Shown here one piece after another: positions 45,222-58,420 of a stretch of 64,000 bases of DNA. The stretch lies in NCBI RefSeq assembly GCF_000187585.1, contig NZ_GL732463.1, positions 890,625 through 954,624 of the forward strand, given 5' to 3'. A program made the position numbers and the translations under genes. Numbering within the stretch: position 1 is the first letter of the stretch; each line of letters opens with the position of its first letter. The DNA is from Streptococcus peroris ATCC 700780. GTDB taxonomy: Bacteria; Bacillota; Bacilli; Lactobacillales; Streptococcaceae. Below the pieces are notes generated by a model. That model was given only the letters and a program-made list of their open reading frames with translations. It was not told the origin of the DNA and made no database searches.

Positions 45222-45856
45222 TCTTGAATCCCCATTCTGTCAAATAAGACCTGCTTAGTATTTTCAACAACTTGATCTAGTGGTAAGCTGGCATCAATTT
45301 TAACAATGCGTTCACCCTCTTTTTCAAGAAGAGAGAGATATCCCTGGCGAACTTTACGGTGCAAGTCTAGGCCTTCCAAATCTAAACGATTGACTTCTCG
45401 ATTGCTATTTGCAGCGATTCGTTCAAGGCCTTTTTCCACCTCAATATCAAAATAAAGTGTCAAATCTGGTTTAAGACCATCAGTCGCAAATTGATTGAGC
45501 CAATCAATAGCCTCAATATCCAAACCACGACCAAAGCCTTGATAAGCAACTGAACTATCAATAAAACGATCCATGATGACCAGTTTCCCTGCTGCAAGGG
45601 CTGGTAAGACCTTTTCCACTAGGTGTTGTCTGCGACTAGCAATATAGAGTAAAAGCTCTGTTTTGGCATCCATTTGAGTATGACTTGGATCTAAAATAAC
45701 TTCTCGTATCTTTTCACCAATCAATACGCCTCCTGGTTCACGTGTTGTTAAAACCTCTATATTTTTCTCTTCTAACACAGGAAGGATAGCTTCAAGCACG
45801 CTTGTTTTCCCAGCTCCCTCGGGCCCCTCTATAGAGACTAAAAATCCTTTTGACAT
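45218..45856 (-). CDS. tmk: Thymidylate kinase
   Basis: A 212-residue dTMP kinase. P-loop [12 protein letters not shown] (about 10-21), [18 protein letters not shown] (about 38-55), [12 protein letters not shown] (about 95-106). It makes dTDP for DNA synthesis. First gene of the unit tmk-holB-yabA-rsmI. Confidence 0.97.
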   Translation of the reverse strand: MSKGFLVSIEGPEGAGKTSVLEAILPVLEEKNIEVLTTREPGGVLIGEKIREVILDPSHTQMDAKTELLLYIASRRQHLVEKVLPALAAGKLVIMDRFIDSSVAYQGFGRGLDIEAIDWLNQFATDGLKPDLTLYFDIEVEKGLERIAANSNREVNRLDLEGLDLHRKVRQGYLSLLEKEGERIVKIDASLPLDQVVENTKQVLFDRMGIQE

Positions 45857-46053
45857 GACGAACTCATTTCTTTTTTTCTTCCTTCTATTTTATCAAAAAA
45901 ATAGGCATTTGTGAAAAGCTTTTTAACCTTATAAAAATTTATTCTGAAAAACTAGGATATACATTCGTTAATAAATAAGATAATTATTTAATTAAGTTTC
46001 TATATTCGTAATCAACTACCATACTGTCTTATTTTGTTTTTGTATAACTAGAA
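45857..46053. other. AT-rich intergenic region without a recognisable gene
   Basis: About 270 bases separate tmk from tuf. Apart from the tuf terminator at the left end of tuf, I see only AT-rich sequence, which would include the tmk promoter on the minus strand. No repeat element or open frame is apparent. Confidence 0.5.
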
Positions 46054-46084
46054 AAAAAGAACCTTGCATAGCAAGGTTCTTTGA
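46054..46084 (-). terminator. Terminator after tuf
   Basis: AAAGAACCTTGC-ata-GCAAGGTTCTTT, a perfect 12-bp stem with T run on the minus strand (TTTTTTTC). Confidence 0.93.
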
Positions 46085-46126
46085 TTGTCTGACTTAAATA
46101 ATTGTTCTTCTGGGAACTAAATCGAA

Positions 46127-47323
46127 TTAAGCTTCGATTTCTGTAACCATACCTGAACCAACAGTACGTCCACCTTCACGGATTGAGAATGTAGTACCTT
46201 GTTCTACGGCGATTGGGTGGATCAACTCAACGTCGATAGTCACGTTATCACCAGGCATTACCATTTCTGTACCAGCAGGAAGTTCGATTGAACCTGTAAC
46301 GTCTGTAGTACGGAAGTAGAATTGAGGACGGTAGTTGTTGAAGAATGGAGTATGACGTCCACCTTCTTCTTTAGTAAGGATGTAAACTTCACCTTTGAAT
46401 TTAGTGTGTGGGTGGATTGAACCTGGTTTAGCGATAACTTGTCCACGTTCGATTTCATCACGTTGGATACCACGTAGAAGCACACCAACGTTATCTCCTG
46501 CAAGACCTTCATCAAGTTGTTTACGGAACATTTCAACACCAGTAACAACTGCTTTTTGAATTTCTTCTTTGATACCAACGATTTCGATTTCGTCGTTGAC
46601 TTTAACAGTACCACGGTCGATACGTCCTGAAGCAACAGTACCACGTCCAGTGATTGAGAATACGTCTTCGACTGGAAGAAGCAATGGTTTATCAGTATCA
46701 CGTTCTGGTTCTGGAATGTATTCGTCAACAGTATCCATCAATTCCATGATGATGTCTTCGTATTTAGAATCACCTTCAAGAGCTTTAAGAGCAGAACCTT
46801 GGATAACTGGAAGTTCGTCACCTGGGAAGTCGTATTCTGAAAGAAGGTCACGGATTTCCATTTCAACCAATTCAAGCAATTCTTCGTCATCAACCAAGTC
46901 AACTTTGTTCATGAAGACGATCAAGTGTTTAACACCAACTTGACGTGAAAGAAGGATGTGTTCACGTGTTTGTGGCATTGGTCCGTCTGTTGAAGCTACT
47001 ACAAGGATAGCTCCGTCCATTTGAGCGGCACCAGTAATCATGTTTTTAACGTAGTCCGCGTGTCCTGGAGCGTCGATGTGAGCGTAGTGACGTTTTGCAG
47101 TTTCATATTCAACGTGCGCAGTGTTGATAGTGATACCGCGTTCGCGTTCTTCTGGTGCAGCATCGATAGACGCATAGTCTTTAGGTTGGTTAACTGCTGA
47201 AGGCAAGCGACGTGCCAAAACAGTTGTGATAGCTGCAGTTAGGGTAGTTTTACCGTGGTCAACGTGTCCAATAGTACCAATGTTAACGTGTGGTTTACTA
47301 CGATCGTATTTTTCTTTTGCCAT
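46127..47323 (-). CDS. tuf: Elongation factor Tu
   Basis: A 398-residue EF-Tu. G1 [13 protein letters not shown] (about 19-31), G3 [12 protein letters not shown] (about 86-97), G4 NKVDLVDD (about 141-148). It brings aminoacyl-tRNA to the ribosome. The ATG at 47321-47323 has GGAGG 11 bases upstream; an earlier start would add six residues. Codon use is highly biased, as expected for a top-expressed gene, and the gene has its own promoter and terminator. Confidence 0.99.
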   Translation of the reverse strand: MAKEKYDRSKPHVNIGTIGHVDHGKTTLTAAITTVLARRLPSAVNQPKDYASIDAAPEERERGITINTAHVEYETAKRHYAHIDAPGHADYVKNMITGAAQMDGAILVVASTDGPMPQTREHILLSRQVGVKHLIVFMNKVDLVDDEELLELVEMEIRDLLSEYDFPGDELPVIQGSALKALEGDSKYEDIIMELMDTVDEYIPEPERDTDKPLLLPVEDVFSITGRGTVASGRIDRGTVKVNDEIEIVGIKEEIQKAVVTGVEMFRKQLDEGLAGDNVGVLLRGIQRDEIERGQVIAKPGSIHPHTKFKGEVYILTKEEGGRHTPFFNNYRPQFYFRTTDVTGSIELPAGTEMVMPGDNVTIDVELIHPIAVEQGTTFSIREGGRTVGSGMVTEIEA

Positions 47324-47393
47324 TTGAGTAAAAGCCTCCAATAAAATATATTTTATAGATAGACAGTAGGCAATACAGTCTAACTTCCTTACT

Positions 47394-47421
47394 ATTTTAT
47401 CAAATTTTAGCTAAATTGCAA
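47394..47421 (-). promoter_or_regulatory. Promoter of tuf
   Basis: Minus strand TTGCAA (plus 47416-47421), 16-base spacer, TGATAAAAT with -10 TAAAAT (plus 47394-47399). Confidence 0.75.
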
Positions 47422-47496
47422 GTGTTTTACAAAGTTTTTGTGAATTATTCTCATCCTTACACTTGCTTTTAGGGAGACTCTTTTAAGGTTATGAAT

Positions 47497-47527
47497 CAAA
47501 AAACGAATCAGATAAAATCCGATTCGC
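47497..47527 (-). terminator. Terminator after the second AI-2E-family gene
   Basis: Minus strand CGAATCGGATTTTATCTGATTCG followed by TTTTTTGATTC; the stem has one mismatch. Confidence 0.85.
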
Positions 47528-48637
47528 TTATTCTGATAAATATTTTTCTACTTCTTTAGCTTCCTTGTGATTTTCATACAAACGAGCTAAAAATTTTGAA
47601 ATTTCTTTTAAAATTGAGTAGGTAGGTACTGCTACAATCATTCCAACCACACCGTAAATATTACTTGATAACAACAGTAAGACTAAAATTGTAATTGGAT
47701 GAACCTTCATGACTCCACCAACAATACGTGGATAAAGGATATTTCCATCTACTTGCTGGATAATCAACATATAAATGACAGCTATGATCATTTTTTGTGG
47801 GTCTGTGAATAAATTTGAAATAACCATAGGAATCAATCCGATACTTGGTCCAACATAGGGAATCAAATTCGCTAAACCAGAAAAAATTGCAAAAACCAAT
47901 GCATATCTAAGCCCGATAACACTATAACCAATATAAGCTAAACATCCGATGATGAGAGCATCAATTGATACACCACTAATATAACGAGAAATAGTTGAAT
48001 TCAGATTTTTTAATAAGCCAGAGATATTTCGCTTATCTCTTTTTAAAACAGATCTTTCCAGCATCGGTAAAAATTTATGCCCGTCCAGAAGGAAATATAT
48101 CAAGAAGACCGGTGTCATAATAATAATTAAAACAGTACTTACTAAAGCTGAAAGAACACTACCGACACTATTCGTCACACTATTTAAGATATTCTGTAAA
48201 ATATCAACATAAGAAAGGTTTAATTGTTGAATGGTTTGCTGGATATCAATCTCTTGGAAAGTAGGATATTTTGATAACTCAATCACTAGATCTTGGAGTC
48301 GACCATAGATACCTTGGCTAGAACTGATCAAGCTACTCAACTGATTGATTAAAATCGGTAAAAGATAGACAACACCAATGACGATTGAACCAAAGAGAAC
48401 AAAAAGAGTCAACAAAATCCCAATGATTCGGTTGATTTTACATTCTTTCTCTAAAAAGATGACAATTGGATTGGTTAGATAATACAAAAATCCTCCTAAT
48501 AAAAAAGGAATCATGATTGTATTTACAACACTTACAAATGGCGTTATAATAGCCCCCATTTCCCTCCATAGGTATAAAATTAAGGTTATAAATAAAATTT
48601 CAGTTGTCCAGAAGAATAATTTATTTCTCCGAAACAT
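47528..48637 (-). CDS. AI-2E family transporter / PerM-like membrane protein, second copy
   Basis: A 369-residue polytopic membrane protein of the same family as 22046-23209. Shared elements are FLIYFLLDGHKFLPML (about 183-198), GLRYALVFAIFSGLANLIPYVG (key part about 247-260) and MKVHPITILVLLLLSS (about 322-337). The substrate is unknown. It is divergent from dacA and has its own terminator. Confidence 0.85.
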   Translation of the reverse strand: MFRRNKLFFWTTEILFITLILYLWREMGAIITPFVSVVNTIMIPFLLGGFLYYLTNPIVIFLEKECKINRIIGILLTLFVLFGSIVIGVVYLLPILINQLSSLISSSQGIYGRLQDLVIELSKYPTFQEIDIQQTIQQLNLSYVDILQNILNSVTNSVGSVLSALVSTVLIIIMTPVFLIYFLLDGHKFLPMLERSVLKRDKRNISGLLKNLNSTISRYISGVSIDALIIGCLAYIGYSVIGLRYALVFAIFSGLANLIPYVGPSIGLIPMVISNLFTDPQKMIIAVIYMLIIQQVDGNILYPRIVGGVMKVHPITILVLLLLSSNIYGVVGMIVAVPTYSILKEISKFLARLYENHKEAKEVEKYLSE

Positions 48638-48724
48638 AGGCCACCTCCTCTTTTTCCTATTTTACCATAATTCGAAAAAGATTGATAACCTTCATCATAA
48701 AAACAAGAATATTTTTAGTCTTTA

Positions 48725-48745
48725 TGATAGAATAAAGTTACTATG
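48725..48745 (+). promoter_or_regulatory. Extended -10 promoter of dacA with a very short leader
   Basis: TGATAGAAT (48725-48733) is followed by ATG at 48743, so the leader is only a few bases long. No Shine-Dalgarno sequence precedes the start. The mRNA is probably leaderless or nearly so. Confidence 0.5.
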
Positions 48746-49984
48746 AAGAAATTATTTTTAGCATTACTAACACTTATTTTGTGTGCTTCTACTACTACTG
48801 TTTTTGCTCAGGATTTTAACGTCCCTGCAAAACACGCCATTGCTGTTGAAGCTACTACTGGTAAAATTTTATATGAAAAAGACGCGACTCAACCTGTTGA
48901 AATCGCATCTATTAGTAAGTTACTTACTGTTTACCTAGTCTATGAAGCCCTAGATCAAGGAAAAATCACTCTTTCTACCCCAGTAGAAATTTCAGATTAC
49001 CCTTACAAGCTCACGACCAACTCTGAAGCAAGTAACGTTCCTATGGAGGCTAGGAACTATACCGTTGAAGAGTTGCTAGAAGCAACTCTGGTATCGAGTG
49101 CCAATAGTGCAGCGATCGCTTTAGCAGAAAAGATTGCTGGTTCTGAAAAAGACTTTGTTGACATGATGAAGGCTAAACTTCTTGAATGGGGAATCCAAGA
49201 TGCTACACTCGTCAACTCAACTGGTCTCAACAATGAAACCCTTGGAAACAATATCTATCCAGGTTCTAAGAAAGACGATGAAAATAAATTGAGTGCCTAC
49301 GATGTTGCTGTTGTAGCTCGTAATCTGATTCTCAAATATCCTCAGGTCTTAGAAATCACGAAGAAACCTTCTTCTACTTTTGCAGGAATGACCATTCATT
49401 CTACAAACTATATGTTAGAAGGATTACCTGCTTATCGTGGTGGAGTTGACGGTCTTAAAACAGGAACAACGGATAAAGCAGGAGCATCCTTTGTAGGTAC
49501 AACCGTAGAAAAAGGAATGCGTATCATCACAGTTGTCCTTAATGCAGATAACCAAAATACGAATCCTTACGCGCGTTTTACAGCAACCTCTGCTCTCTTA
49601 GACTACATCTCTTCTAATTTTGCACTTCAAACAATCGTCAATCAAGGAGAAAGTTATCAGGATAGCAAATCACCTGTCTTAGATGGAAAGCAAAATACTG
49701 TTGCAGCTGTCGCTAAAGAAGATATAAAAATTGTTCAACGTCTTGGAAGTCGAGCTCAATCATCTGTTACCTATACAGCGGATACTACTGAACACACTGC
49801 TCCACTTGAGGCAGGTACTGTCGTTGGACATCTAACATACGATGACAAGGACTTGGTTGGCCAAGGTTATATTACATCTGATAAACCAACCTTTGATATG
49901 GTCTCTGATAAAAATATCGAAAAAGCTTTCTTTTTAAAAGTTTGGTGGAACAACTTTGTACGATTCATAAATGAAAAATTATAA
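48743..49984 (+). CDS. dacA: D-alanyl-D-alanine carboxypeptidase (PBP3, DacA)
   Basis: A 413-residue low-molecular-weight penicillin-binding protein that removes the terminal D-Ala of cell-wall pentapeptides and so controls cross-linking. Signal peptide about 1-22 (ends TTVFAQ). Active-site motifs: SISK (S56, K59), SAN (about 119-121) and KTGT (about 239-242). A C-terminal beta domain and an amphipathic helix (KAFFLKVWWNNFVRFI) bind the membrane. It lies beside the suf genes, the arrangement I also recall in pneumococcus. Confidence 0.95.
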   Translation: MKKLFLALLTLILCASTTTVFAQDFNVPAKHAIAVEATTGKILYEKDATQPVEIASISKLLTVYLVYEALDQGKITLSTPVEISDYPYKLTTNSEASNVPMEARNYTVEELLEATLVSSANSAAIALAEKIAGSEKDFVDMMKAKLLEWGIQDATLVNSTGLNNETLGNNIYPGSKKDDENKLSAYDVAVVARNLILKYPQVLEITKKPSSTFAGMTIHSTNYMLEGLPAYRGGVDGLKTGTTDKAGASFVGTTVEKGMRIITVVLNADNQNTNPYARFTATSALLDYISSNFALQTIVNQGESYQDSKSPVLDGKQNTVAAVAKEDIKIVQRLGSRAQSSVTYTADTTEHTAPLEAGTVVGHLTYDDKDLVGQGYITSDKPTFDMVSDKNIEKAFFLKVWWNNFVRFINEKL

Positions 49985-50013
49985 AAAATCGCGAATAATC
50001 GCGATTTTTTTGT
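49983..50013. terminator. Bidirectional terminator after dacA
   Basis: AAAAAATCGCG-aataat-CGCGATTTTTTT between convergent genes. Confidence 0.92.
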
Positions 50014-50018
50014 ATTGT

Positions 50019-50588
50019 TTAGAATTCGTAGTATGGGAACGGACGGTCACTATCTAAAGGACGATTTGAAATTTCTTGTTTCAGAATAGCGCGCCAACCA
50101 GATACCAATTCTTCAAAAGTCAATTTGACTTCAGGAGAAGCTGTTGTAATTTTCCGTCCAAACCAAGCCATGGTTGCAGTTTCAAACTGAAGCATAGCGT
50201 AGTCGATTACCGGTACGTTTGCCTCTTCATAATTCTCATTTACTGCTTGGGCAACTTCTGATGCTTGTGGAAGAAGTTGATTGCTGATTTTATCTACAAC
50301 ACTTGCGTCCATCTCTCTCCAAGAAAGTAATTGACCATCTACCTGATAAAAGAGCTCAAAGGTTTCTTGATTTTCCTTGAAATTAGCAAGGACAAAAGCA
50401 CGTTCTACTGCCTCAGGACCACCAGCAGCTTTTACAGCGTTTATCAAGAGAAGCTCTTCCGTTTGTCTCCAATAATCATCTGCTTCTTCTTCAAGATCAA
50501 AAACAAATGCCTGATCCAATTCTTCAATCGGTGCTTCTCCCTTATTCACTTTTTCAATCGTTCCAAACAATCGCTTTAAGAATCCCAT
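50019..50588 (-). CDS. Hypothetical protein downstream of sufB
   Basis: A 189-residue acidic soluble protein, starting MGFLKRLFGTIEKVNKGEAP and ending SDRPFPYYEF. No signal peptide, membrane segment or catalytic motif is seen. It is 19 bases from sufB, so is likely the last gene of the suf operon, or read through from it. I recall it as a conserved streptococcal protein without a named role. Confidence 0.65.
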   Translation of the reverse strand: MGFLKRLFGTIEKVNKGEAPIEELDQAFVFDLEEEADDYWRQTEELLLINAVKAAGGPEAVERAFVLANFKENQETFELFYQVDGQLLSWREMDASVVDKISNQLLPQASEVAQAVNENYEEANVPVIDYAMLQFETATMAWFGRKITTASPEVKLTFEELVSGWRAILKQEISNRPLDSDRPFPYYEF

Positions 50589-50607
50589 TTGCGTCTCCTT
50601 TTTGTCC

Positions 50608-52020
50608 TTATCCGACTGATCCTTCCATTTCGTAGCTAATCAAACGGTTAAGCTCAACCGCATATTCCATCGGAAGTTCTTTGGTAAAGGGTTCGACAAA
50701 TCCCATGACAATCATCTCAGTTGCTTCGGATTCTGATAAACCACGACTCATAAGGTAGTAGAGTTGTTCTTCAGAAATCTTAGACACCTTAGCTTCGTGC
50801 TCCAAAGCTACTTGTGAGTTGTGGATTTCATTAAATGGAATAGTATCTGATGCTGACAAGTCATCCATGATAATGGTATCACACTCGATGTGAGACACAG
50901 ATTTTTTAGAGTTCTTGTTGAAAGTCACTTGTCCACGATAGTCTACCTTACCACCGCCTTTAGCGATTGATTTAGAGACGATAGAGGAACTTGTGTGCGG
51001 CGCATTGTGGATCATCTTAGCACCAGTATCTTGGTGTTGCCCTGCATTGGCAAAGGCAATCGAAAGCATAGTCCCACGCGCACCTTCTCCATCAAGGTAA
51101 ACAGATGGATATTTCATAGTTGTTTTGGCACCTAAGTTTCCATCAATCCACTCAACAGTCGCATCTTTCAAAGCTTTAGCACGTTTGGTTACCAAGTTAT
51201 AAACGTTGTCAGACCAGTTTTGAATAGTCGTATAACGCATATAAGCTCCGTCCAAAGCAAAGATTTCTACAATAGCAGCGTGCAAGCTGTTGCTTGAATA
51301 AGTTGGCGCTGTACATCCTTCTACGTAGTGGACACTTGCTCCCTCATCAACGATGATCAAGGTACGTTCAAACTGTCCAGTATTTTCGTTATTGATACGG
51401 AAGTAAGTTTGAAGTGGAATATCTACTTTGACCCCTTTTGGTACGTAGATAAAGGTTCCGCCAGACCATACTGCTGAGTTGAGGGCCGCCAACTTGTTAT
51501 CTGTAGGCGGTACCAACTTAGCAAAGTATTGTTTAAACAAGTCTGGGTATTCCTTGAGGGCAGAATCTGTATCTGTAAAGATAATTCCTAACTTCTCAAA
51601 TTCTTCCTTCATGTTATGGTAAACCACTTCTGACTCATACTGGGCAGAAGCTCCAGCTAGATAGGCACGCTCAGCTTCAGGAATCCCGATTCGTTCAAAG
51701 GTTTCTTTGATTTTTTCAGGAACGTCATCCCAAGAACGGGCTGGTTTATCAGATGGTTTTTGGTAGTAGATCAAGTCGTCAAAGTCAATCTCTGACAAGT
51801 CTGCTCCCCAAGTTTGCATGGGCATTTTTTTGAAGGTTTCATAAGATTTCAAACGGAATTCCAGCATCCACTCAGGTTCTCCCTTAGCAGCTGATAGTTC
51901 ACGAATGACATCTTCATTCAATCCTTTTCCTGTCGATAGGACAGGCTCTACATCGTCATGGAAACCAAATTTATACTCACCAAGATCAATTGGTTTTGGT
52001 TCTACTCTTTCTTCAGCCAT
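50608..52020 (-). CDS. sufB: Fe-S cluster scaffold protein SufB
   Basis: A 470-residue SufB, a beta-helix scaffold that binds the nascent Fe-S cluster with SufC and SufD. It shows [20 protein letters not shown] (about 199-218), [18 protein letters not shown] (about 251-268) and [17 protein letters not shown] near 435-451. The start at 52018-52020 has AAAGGATATT upstream; an earlier in-frame start would add 15 residues. Last core gene of the sufCDSUB operon. Confidence 0.95.
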   Translation of the reverse strand: MAEERVEPKPIDLGEYKFGFHDDVEPVLSTGKGLNEDVIRELSAAKGEPEWMLEFRLKSYETFKKMPMQTWGADLSEIDFDDLIYYQKPSDKPARSWDDVPEKIKETFERIGIPEAERAYLAGASAQYESEVVYHNMKEEFEKLGIIFTDTDSALKEYPDLFKQYFAKLVPPTDNKLAALNSAVWSGGTFIYVPKGVKVDIPLQTYFRINNENTGQFERTLIIVDEGASVHYVEGCTAPTYSSNSLHAAIVEIFALDGAYMRYTTIQNWSDNVYNLVTKRAKALKDATVEWIDGNLGAKTTMKYPSVYLDGEGARGTMLSIAFANAGQHQDTGAKMIHNAPHTSSSIVSKSIAKGGGKVDYRGQVTFNKNSKKSVSHIECDTIIMDDLSASDTIPFNEIHNSQVALEHEAKVSKISEEQLYYLMSRGLSESEATEMIVMGFVEPFTKELPMEYAVELNRLISYEMEGSVG

Positions 52021-52077
52021 AATATCCTTTCTTTCATTCTTCATTTCTAATAATTCATAAGACAAAAGAAGCTTGTC

Positions 52078-55004
<2,927 letters not shown>

Positions 55005-55031
55005 TTATGTCTCCTAAAAGATACGAGCGAA

Positions 55032-55802
55032 TTACAGTTCTTCCTTATAGTCGTAGCCAAGTTCTTCAGCTAATTTTGCGTATCCTTCACGTTCCAAACG
55101 TGCAGCCAATTCAGGACCTCCAGAAAGAACGACACGCCCTTCCATCATCACATGTACTACATCTGGTGTGATATAGTTCAAGAGACGTTGGTAGTGAGTA
55201 ATAATCATAGCACCAAAGCCTTCACCACGCATAGCATTGACGCCTTTAGATACAACTTTAAGAGCGTCGATATCAAGACCAGAGTCAATCTCATCAAGTA
55301 GGGCGAAAGTTGGTTCCAACATCAAGAGTTGAAGAATTTCATTACGTTTTTTCTCACCACCGGAGAAACCTTCATTGAGGTAACGCTCTGCCATTTCTTC
55401 TTTCATATTGAGCAATTCCATTTTTTCGTCTAATTTTTTCAAGAATTCACGAACTGAAATTTTTTCATCATCTTCTTTCCCAGCATTCATAGCTGCACGA
55501 AGAAATTCCGCATTGGTAATCCCAGGGATTTCTGATGGATATTGCATGGCAAGAAAAAGCCCCATGCGCGCACGTTCGTCTACTTCTAATTCCAAAATAT
55601 TGACACCATCAAATAGGATTTCACCCTCAGTGACTTCATAGTTTGGATTTCCCATAATCGCTGCAGAAAGTGTTGACTTACCCGTTCCGTTTGGCCCCAT
55701 AATCGCAGCAATTTCTCCAGTTTTAAGAGTTAAATTAACCCCTTTTAAAATTTCCTTATCTTCAATCGCAACATGAAGATTTCTGATTTCTAATACTGAC
55801 AT
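55032..55802 (-). CDS. sufC: Fe-S assembly ATPase SufC
   Basis: A 256-residue ABC-type ATPase. Walker A GPNGTGKSTLSAA (about 36-48), signature FSGGEKKRNEILQ (about 144-156), Walker B FALLDEIDSGLD (about 164-175). It is soluble and powers the SufBCD complex. First gene of the operon. A TTGACA on the minus strand (plus 55885-55890) may be its -35 element. Confidence 0.96.
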   Translation of the reverse strand: MSVLEIRNLHVAIEDKEILKGVNLTLKTGEIAAIMGPNGTGKSTLSAAIMGNPNYEVTEGEILFDGVNILELEVDERARMGLFLAMQYPSEIPGITNAEFLRAAMNAGKEDDEKISVREFLKKLDEKMELLNMKEEMAERYLNEGFSGGEKKRNEILQLLMLEPTFALLDEIDSGLDIDALKVVSKGVNAMRGEGFGAMIITHYQRLLNYITPDVVHVMMEGRVVLSGGPELAARLEREGYAKLAEELGYDYKEEL

Positions 55803-55914
55803 GATAATTCCTTTCTTTTCAATCTTTTTTACTGTTTTTACTTAAAACTAAATCTTTTTAAAGTCCTAGGAAAACACAGTAAAATGTCAATAAATATACT
55901 TTATTAGTATAACA

Positions 55915-55939
55915 AAAAAAAGCCTAAAAGGCTTTGATT
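55915..55939 (-). terminator. Terminator after the DUF3272 gene
   Basis: Minus strand AAAGCC-tttta-GGCTTTTTTTTG. Confidence 0.85.
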
Positions 55940-55956
55940 TTGTCTAAAAACTAGTG

Positions 55957-56151
55957 TTACTCTTTTCTCTGAAAATGTTCATCTATAGCGCTCACAATTT
56001 TACCCATGATATAAGAGACACGAAAATTTCGGAGAATGAGAATTGCCCAGAGAAGAGCCATTAAATACTGTCCATTCATCATTGACTCATTAAAAAAGTA
56101 AGTTTCAGCAGCTGTAAATAGAGCCATGATAATAAATTGTTGTCTGTTCAT
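55957..56151 (-). CDS. DUF3272 family small membrane protein
   Basis: A 64-residue protein with one or two membrane segments (FIIMALFTAAETYFF and YLMALLWAILILRNF) and a charged C-terminus (KIVSAIDEHFQRKE). I associate it with the streptococcal DUF3272 family, of unknown function, usually found just after dnaX. It is 22 bases downstream of dnaX and likely co-transcribed. Confidence 0.7.
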   Translation of the reverse strand: MNRQQFIIMALFTAAETYFFNESMMNGQYLMALLWAILILRNFRVSYIMGKIVSAIDEHFQRKE

Positions 56152-56173
56152 CGTCTTTTACCAAAAATTCCTT

Positions 56174-57838
56174 TTAGTCTTCTTCAATGATTACTTTATC
56201 CTCTAAAAATTCAAAACCTTGAGGTAGTATAGATTCATCGGTCGCTTCCTGAACTACCTGTTCTGGAGAAGATTTAACCTTTGCTGAGAAGTCTGCTCGA
56301 ACTTCTTTCCACTCTTCCATTGAGATTGCAAGAATCTCTGGAGAAAATCCAGCGGCTTTACTGAGAATATTTCCGAACACAGTATTCAGATTGTCTCGTT
56401 TCATAGTTTGACCAGCGTTAAAGTTAGATTCAAAAGCCAAAATCGCATGGTGTTCATTTGCTGCAACAGGTTGAGAACCAGCTAAAAGTGCCTTATCTGG
56501 TCCTGATAAGCTTTCGATGACTTCTCCCCAAGCATTTTGAAGTCGAATTAAGTTTTGACGGGCTAAGTCTGGATTTTCTATCGCTTCTTGCAAAATAGAC
56601 TGAACCTTGTTTCGGTCTACACGATAGATTGACTTACTGTTAGACGGACGACTTGGTGTAGAAACAGTTTGCTTGGGATTAGAACCAACATTAGCAAGAG
56701 CTTGTTTCAATCGTGCAACTTCTTCTCGAAGAGAAGACAATTCCTCAGCCACTTCACCTGAAAGTTCTGGTTGGGAATCAATTTCTGCTAAACGAATAGT
56801 CATCATTTCGGCATAAATTTTAGGTTGTAGGCTAGCCTTAATATCAGCTAGACTTTTAGTAGCAAGGCTAATCATCTCAAACAAGACATCTTGTGGAAGT
56901 TCTAAGTTACCCTTGAATACATCACTATGATGCGAATTTTCTCCACCTGCTTGAACAATTAAGATATCACGCAAATATTGTAGTAAATCGACTACAAATC
57001 GTGTCATGCTTTTTCCATTCTCAAAAATCAGGTCCAGATTTTCCAAAGCACCTGTTACATCCTTTTGGACTAAAGCTGCTACATAATTATCCAAAGCACT
57101 TAAACTAATGGTTCCAGTGATTTCTTCTGAGACTGCAGTTGTCAATGTTGCTTCTTGGGTTAAGCTTAATGCCTGGTCTAGAATTGACAAGGCATCCCGC
57201 ATACCACCTTCAGCTCGACGAGCAATAATTTCAACAGCTTCAGTCTCGTAATCAATCCCTTCCTTTTCTAAAATATAGAAGATGTGATCTCGAATATCCT
57301 GAGTTTTAATGGACTTAAACTCAAAACGTTGAACACGAGATAAAATCGTTGCAGGAATTTTATGAAGTTCTGTTGTTGCCAGAATAAAAACAACATTTGG
57401 AGTTGGTTCTTCCAGTGTTTTCAAAAGGGCATTAAAGGCACCTGTCGAAAGCATATGAACCTCATCAATGATATAAACCTTATACTGAGCTATACTTGGA
57501 GCATACGTTGATTTATCACGAATATCACGAATTTCATCAACCCCATTATTAGAAGCAGCATCCATTTCGATAACGTCTTCTAAACTTCCATCCGTAACAG
57601 CTTGGCAGATATAACAGTTATTACAAGGTTCTCCCCCTACTTGATTAGGGCAGTTCATCGCCTTAGCAAAAATCTTAGCCACACTGGTCTTACCAGTTCC
57701 ACGAGGCCCTGAAAATAGGTAGGCGTGACTAATTTTATCTTGTTCCACAGCTTGTTTAAGCGTTCGAGCAATAACTTCCTGGCCCACTAGTTGTGAAAAA
57801 TTTTGACTTCTATACTTTCGATAAAGCGCCTGATACAT
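56174..57838 (-). CDS. dnaX: DNA polymerase III gamma/tau subunit
   Basis: A 554-residue clamp-loader ATPase. Walker A SGPRGTGKTSVAK (about 43-55), zinc-binding cysteines in CPNQVGGEPCNNCYIC (about 63-78), DEVHMLS (Walker B, about 125-131) and sensor ATTELHKIP. C-terminal tau-like region interacts with polymerase. Its ATG overlaps the fRMsr stop by one base. I see no obvious programmed frameshift tract. Confidence 0.96.
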   Translation of the reverse strand: MYQALYRKYRSQNFSQLVGQEVIARTLKQAVEQDKISHAYLFSGPRGTGKTSVAKIFAKAMNCPNQVGGEPCNNCYICQAVTDGSLEDVIEMDAASNNGVDEIRDIRDKSTYAPSIAQYKVYIIDEVHMLSTGAFNALLKTLEEPTPNVVFILATTELHKIPATILSRVQRFEFKSIKTQDIRDHIFYILEKEGIDYETEAVEIIARRAEGGMRDALSILDQALSLTQEATLTTAVSEEITGTISLSALDNYVAALVQKDVTGALENLDLIFENGKSMTRFVVDLLQYLRDILIVQAGGENSHHSDVFKGNLELPQDVLFEMISLATKSLADIKASLQPKIYAEMMTIRLAEIDSQPELSGEVAEELSSLREEVARLKQALANVGSNPKQTVSTPSRPSNSKSIYRVDRNKVQSILQEAIENPDLARQNLIRLQNAWGEVIESLSGPDKALLAGSQPVAANEHHAILAFESNFNAGQTMKRDNLNTVFGNILSKAAGFSPEILAISMEEWKEVRADFSAKVKSSPEQVVQEATDESILPQGFEFLEDKVIIEED

Positions 57839-58335
57839 TATGCTTTCTCCTCAAACATTGAAAATACCCATTCTGTCTTTTCTAACAAGATGGTAACAAA
57901 CTCTTCTAAATATCGTTGATCGATGTAATCATAATCATCTACATGAGATGAATCTAAGTCAAATACTCCCAGAAGCTGTCCATCTTTTACCATTGGAAGA
58001 ACAATCTCACTACGAGCACTACTATCACAAGAAATATAGTTTGGATAGGTTTTTACATCACCAACAATAACCGTTTGACGGCTTGCTGCAGACTCTCCAC
58101 AAACCCCTTTCCCAAGAGCGATTCTTACACATGAGACTCCACCCTGAAAAGGGCCTAAAATAAGCTCATTTCCGTCATATAAATAGAAACCTGCAAAAAC
58201 AGTATGCGGAAAGTTCATTTTTAAGAGAGCACTGGCATTTGATAGATTAGCCAACACATTGGTCTCACCTTCTAAAAGACTAGAGAGTTGTTCATTTACA
58301 ATTTGATAAATTGATTCTTTTTCGGAATGTAACAT
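57838..58335 (-). CDS. GAF domain free methionine-(R)-sulfoxide reductase
   Basis: A 165-residue GAF-domain enzyme of the fRMsr family that reduces free Met-R-sulfoxide. The three conserved cysteines are in [18 protein letters not shown] and [16 protein letters not shown], at the expected spacing. It lies upstream of dnaX with a one-base overlap. Confidence 0.88.
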   Translation of the reverse strand: MLHSEKESIYQIVNEQLSSLLEGETNVLANLSNASALLKMNFPHTVFAGFYLYDGNELILGPFQGGVSCVRIALGKGVCGESAASRQTVIVGDVKTYPNYISCDSSARSEIVLPMVKDGQLLGVFDLDSSHVDDYDYIDQRYLEEFVTILLEKTEWVFSMFEEKA

Positions 58336-58369
58336 AAATCCATTATATCAAAAAAAACTAGTTGAAAAA

Positions 58370-58404
58370 AGAAAAATCCCTTGTTTTAACAACAAAGGAT
58401 TTGT
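58370..58404 (-). terminator. Terminator after rpsA
   Basis: Minus strand AAATCCTTTGTTGTT-aaaa-CAAGGGATTTTTCTTTTTTC; a good stem with one bulge. Confidence 0.82.
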
Positions 58405-58420
58405 AATTAAATCTGATTGA

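Noticed and set aside
46258-46728. Long minus-strand open frame inside tuf in another frame
   Set aside because: It is a shadow of the strongly codon-biased EF-Tu gene; the Ser/Leu/Lys-rich translation matches no protein and there is no ribosome binding site.
56174-57838. Programmed dnaX frameshift producing a short gamma form
   Set aside because: I saw no A-rich slippery run with a following stem-loop in the middle of the gene.
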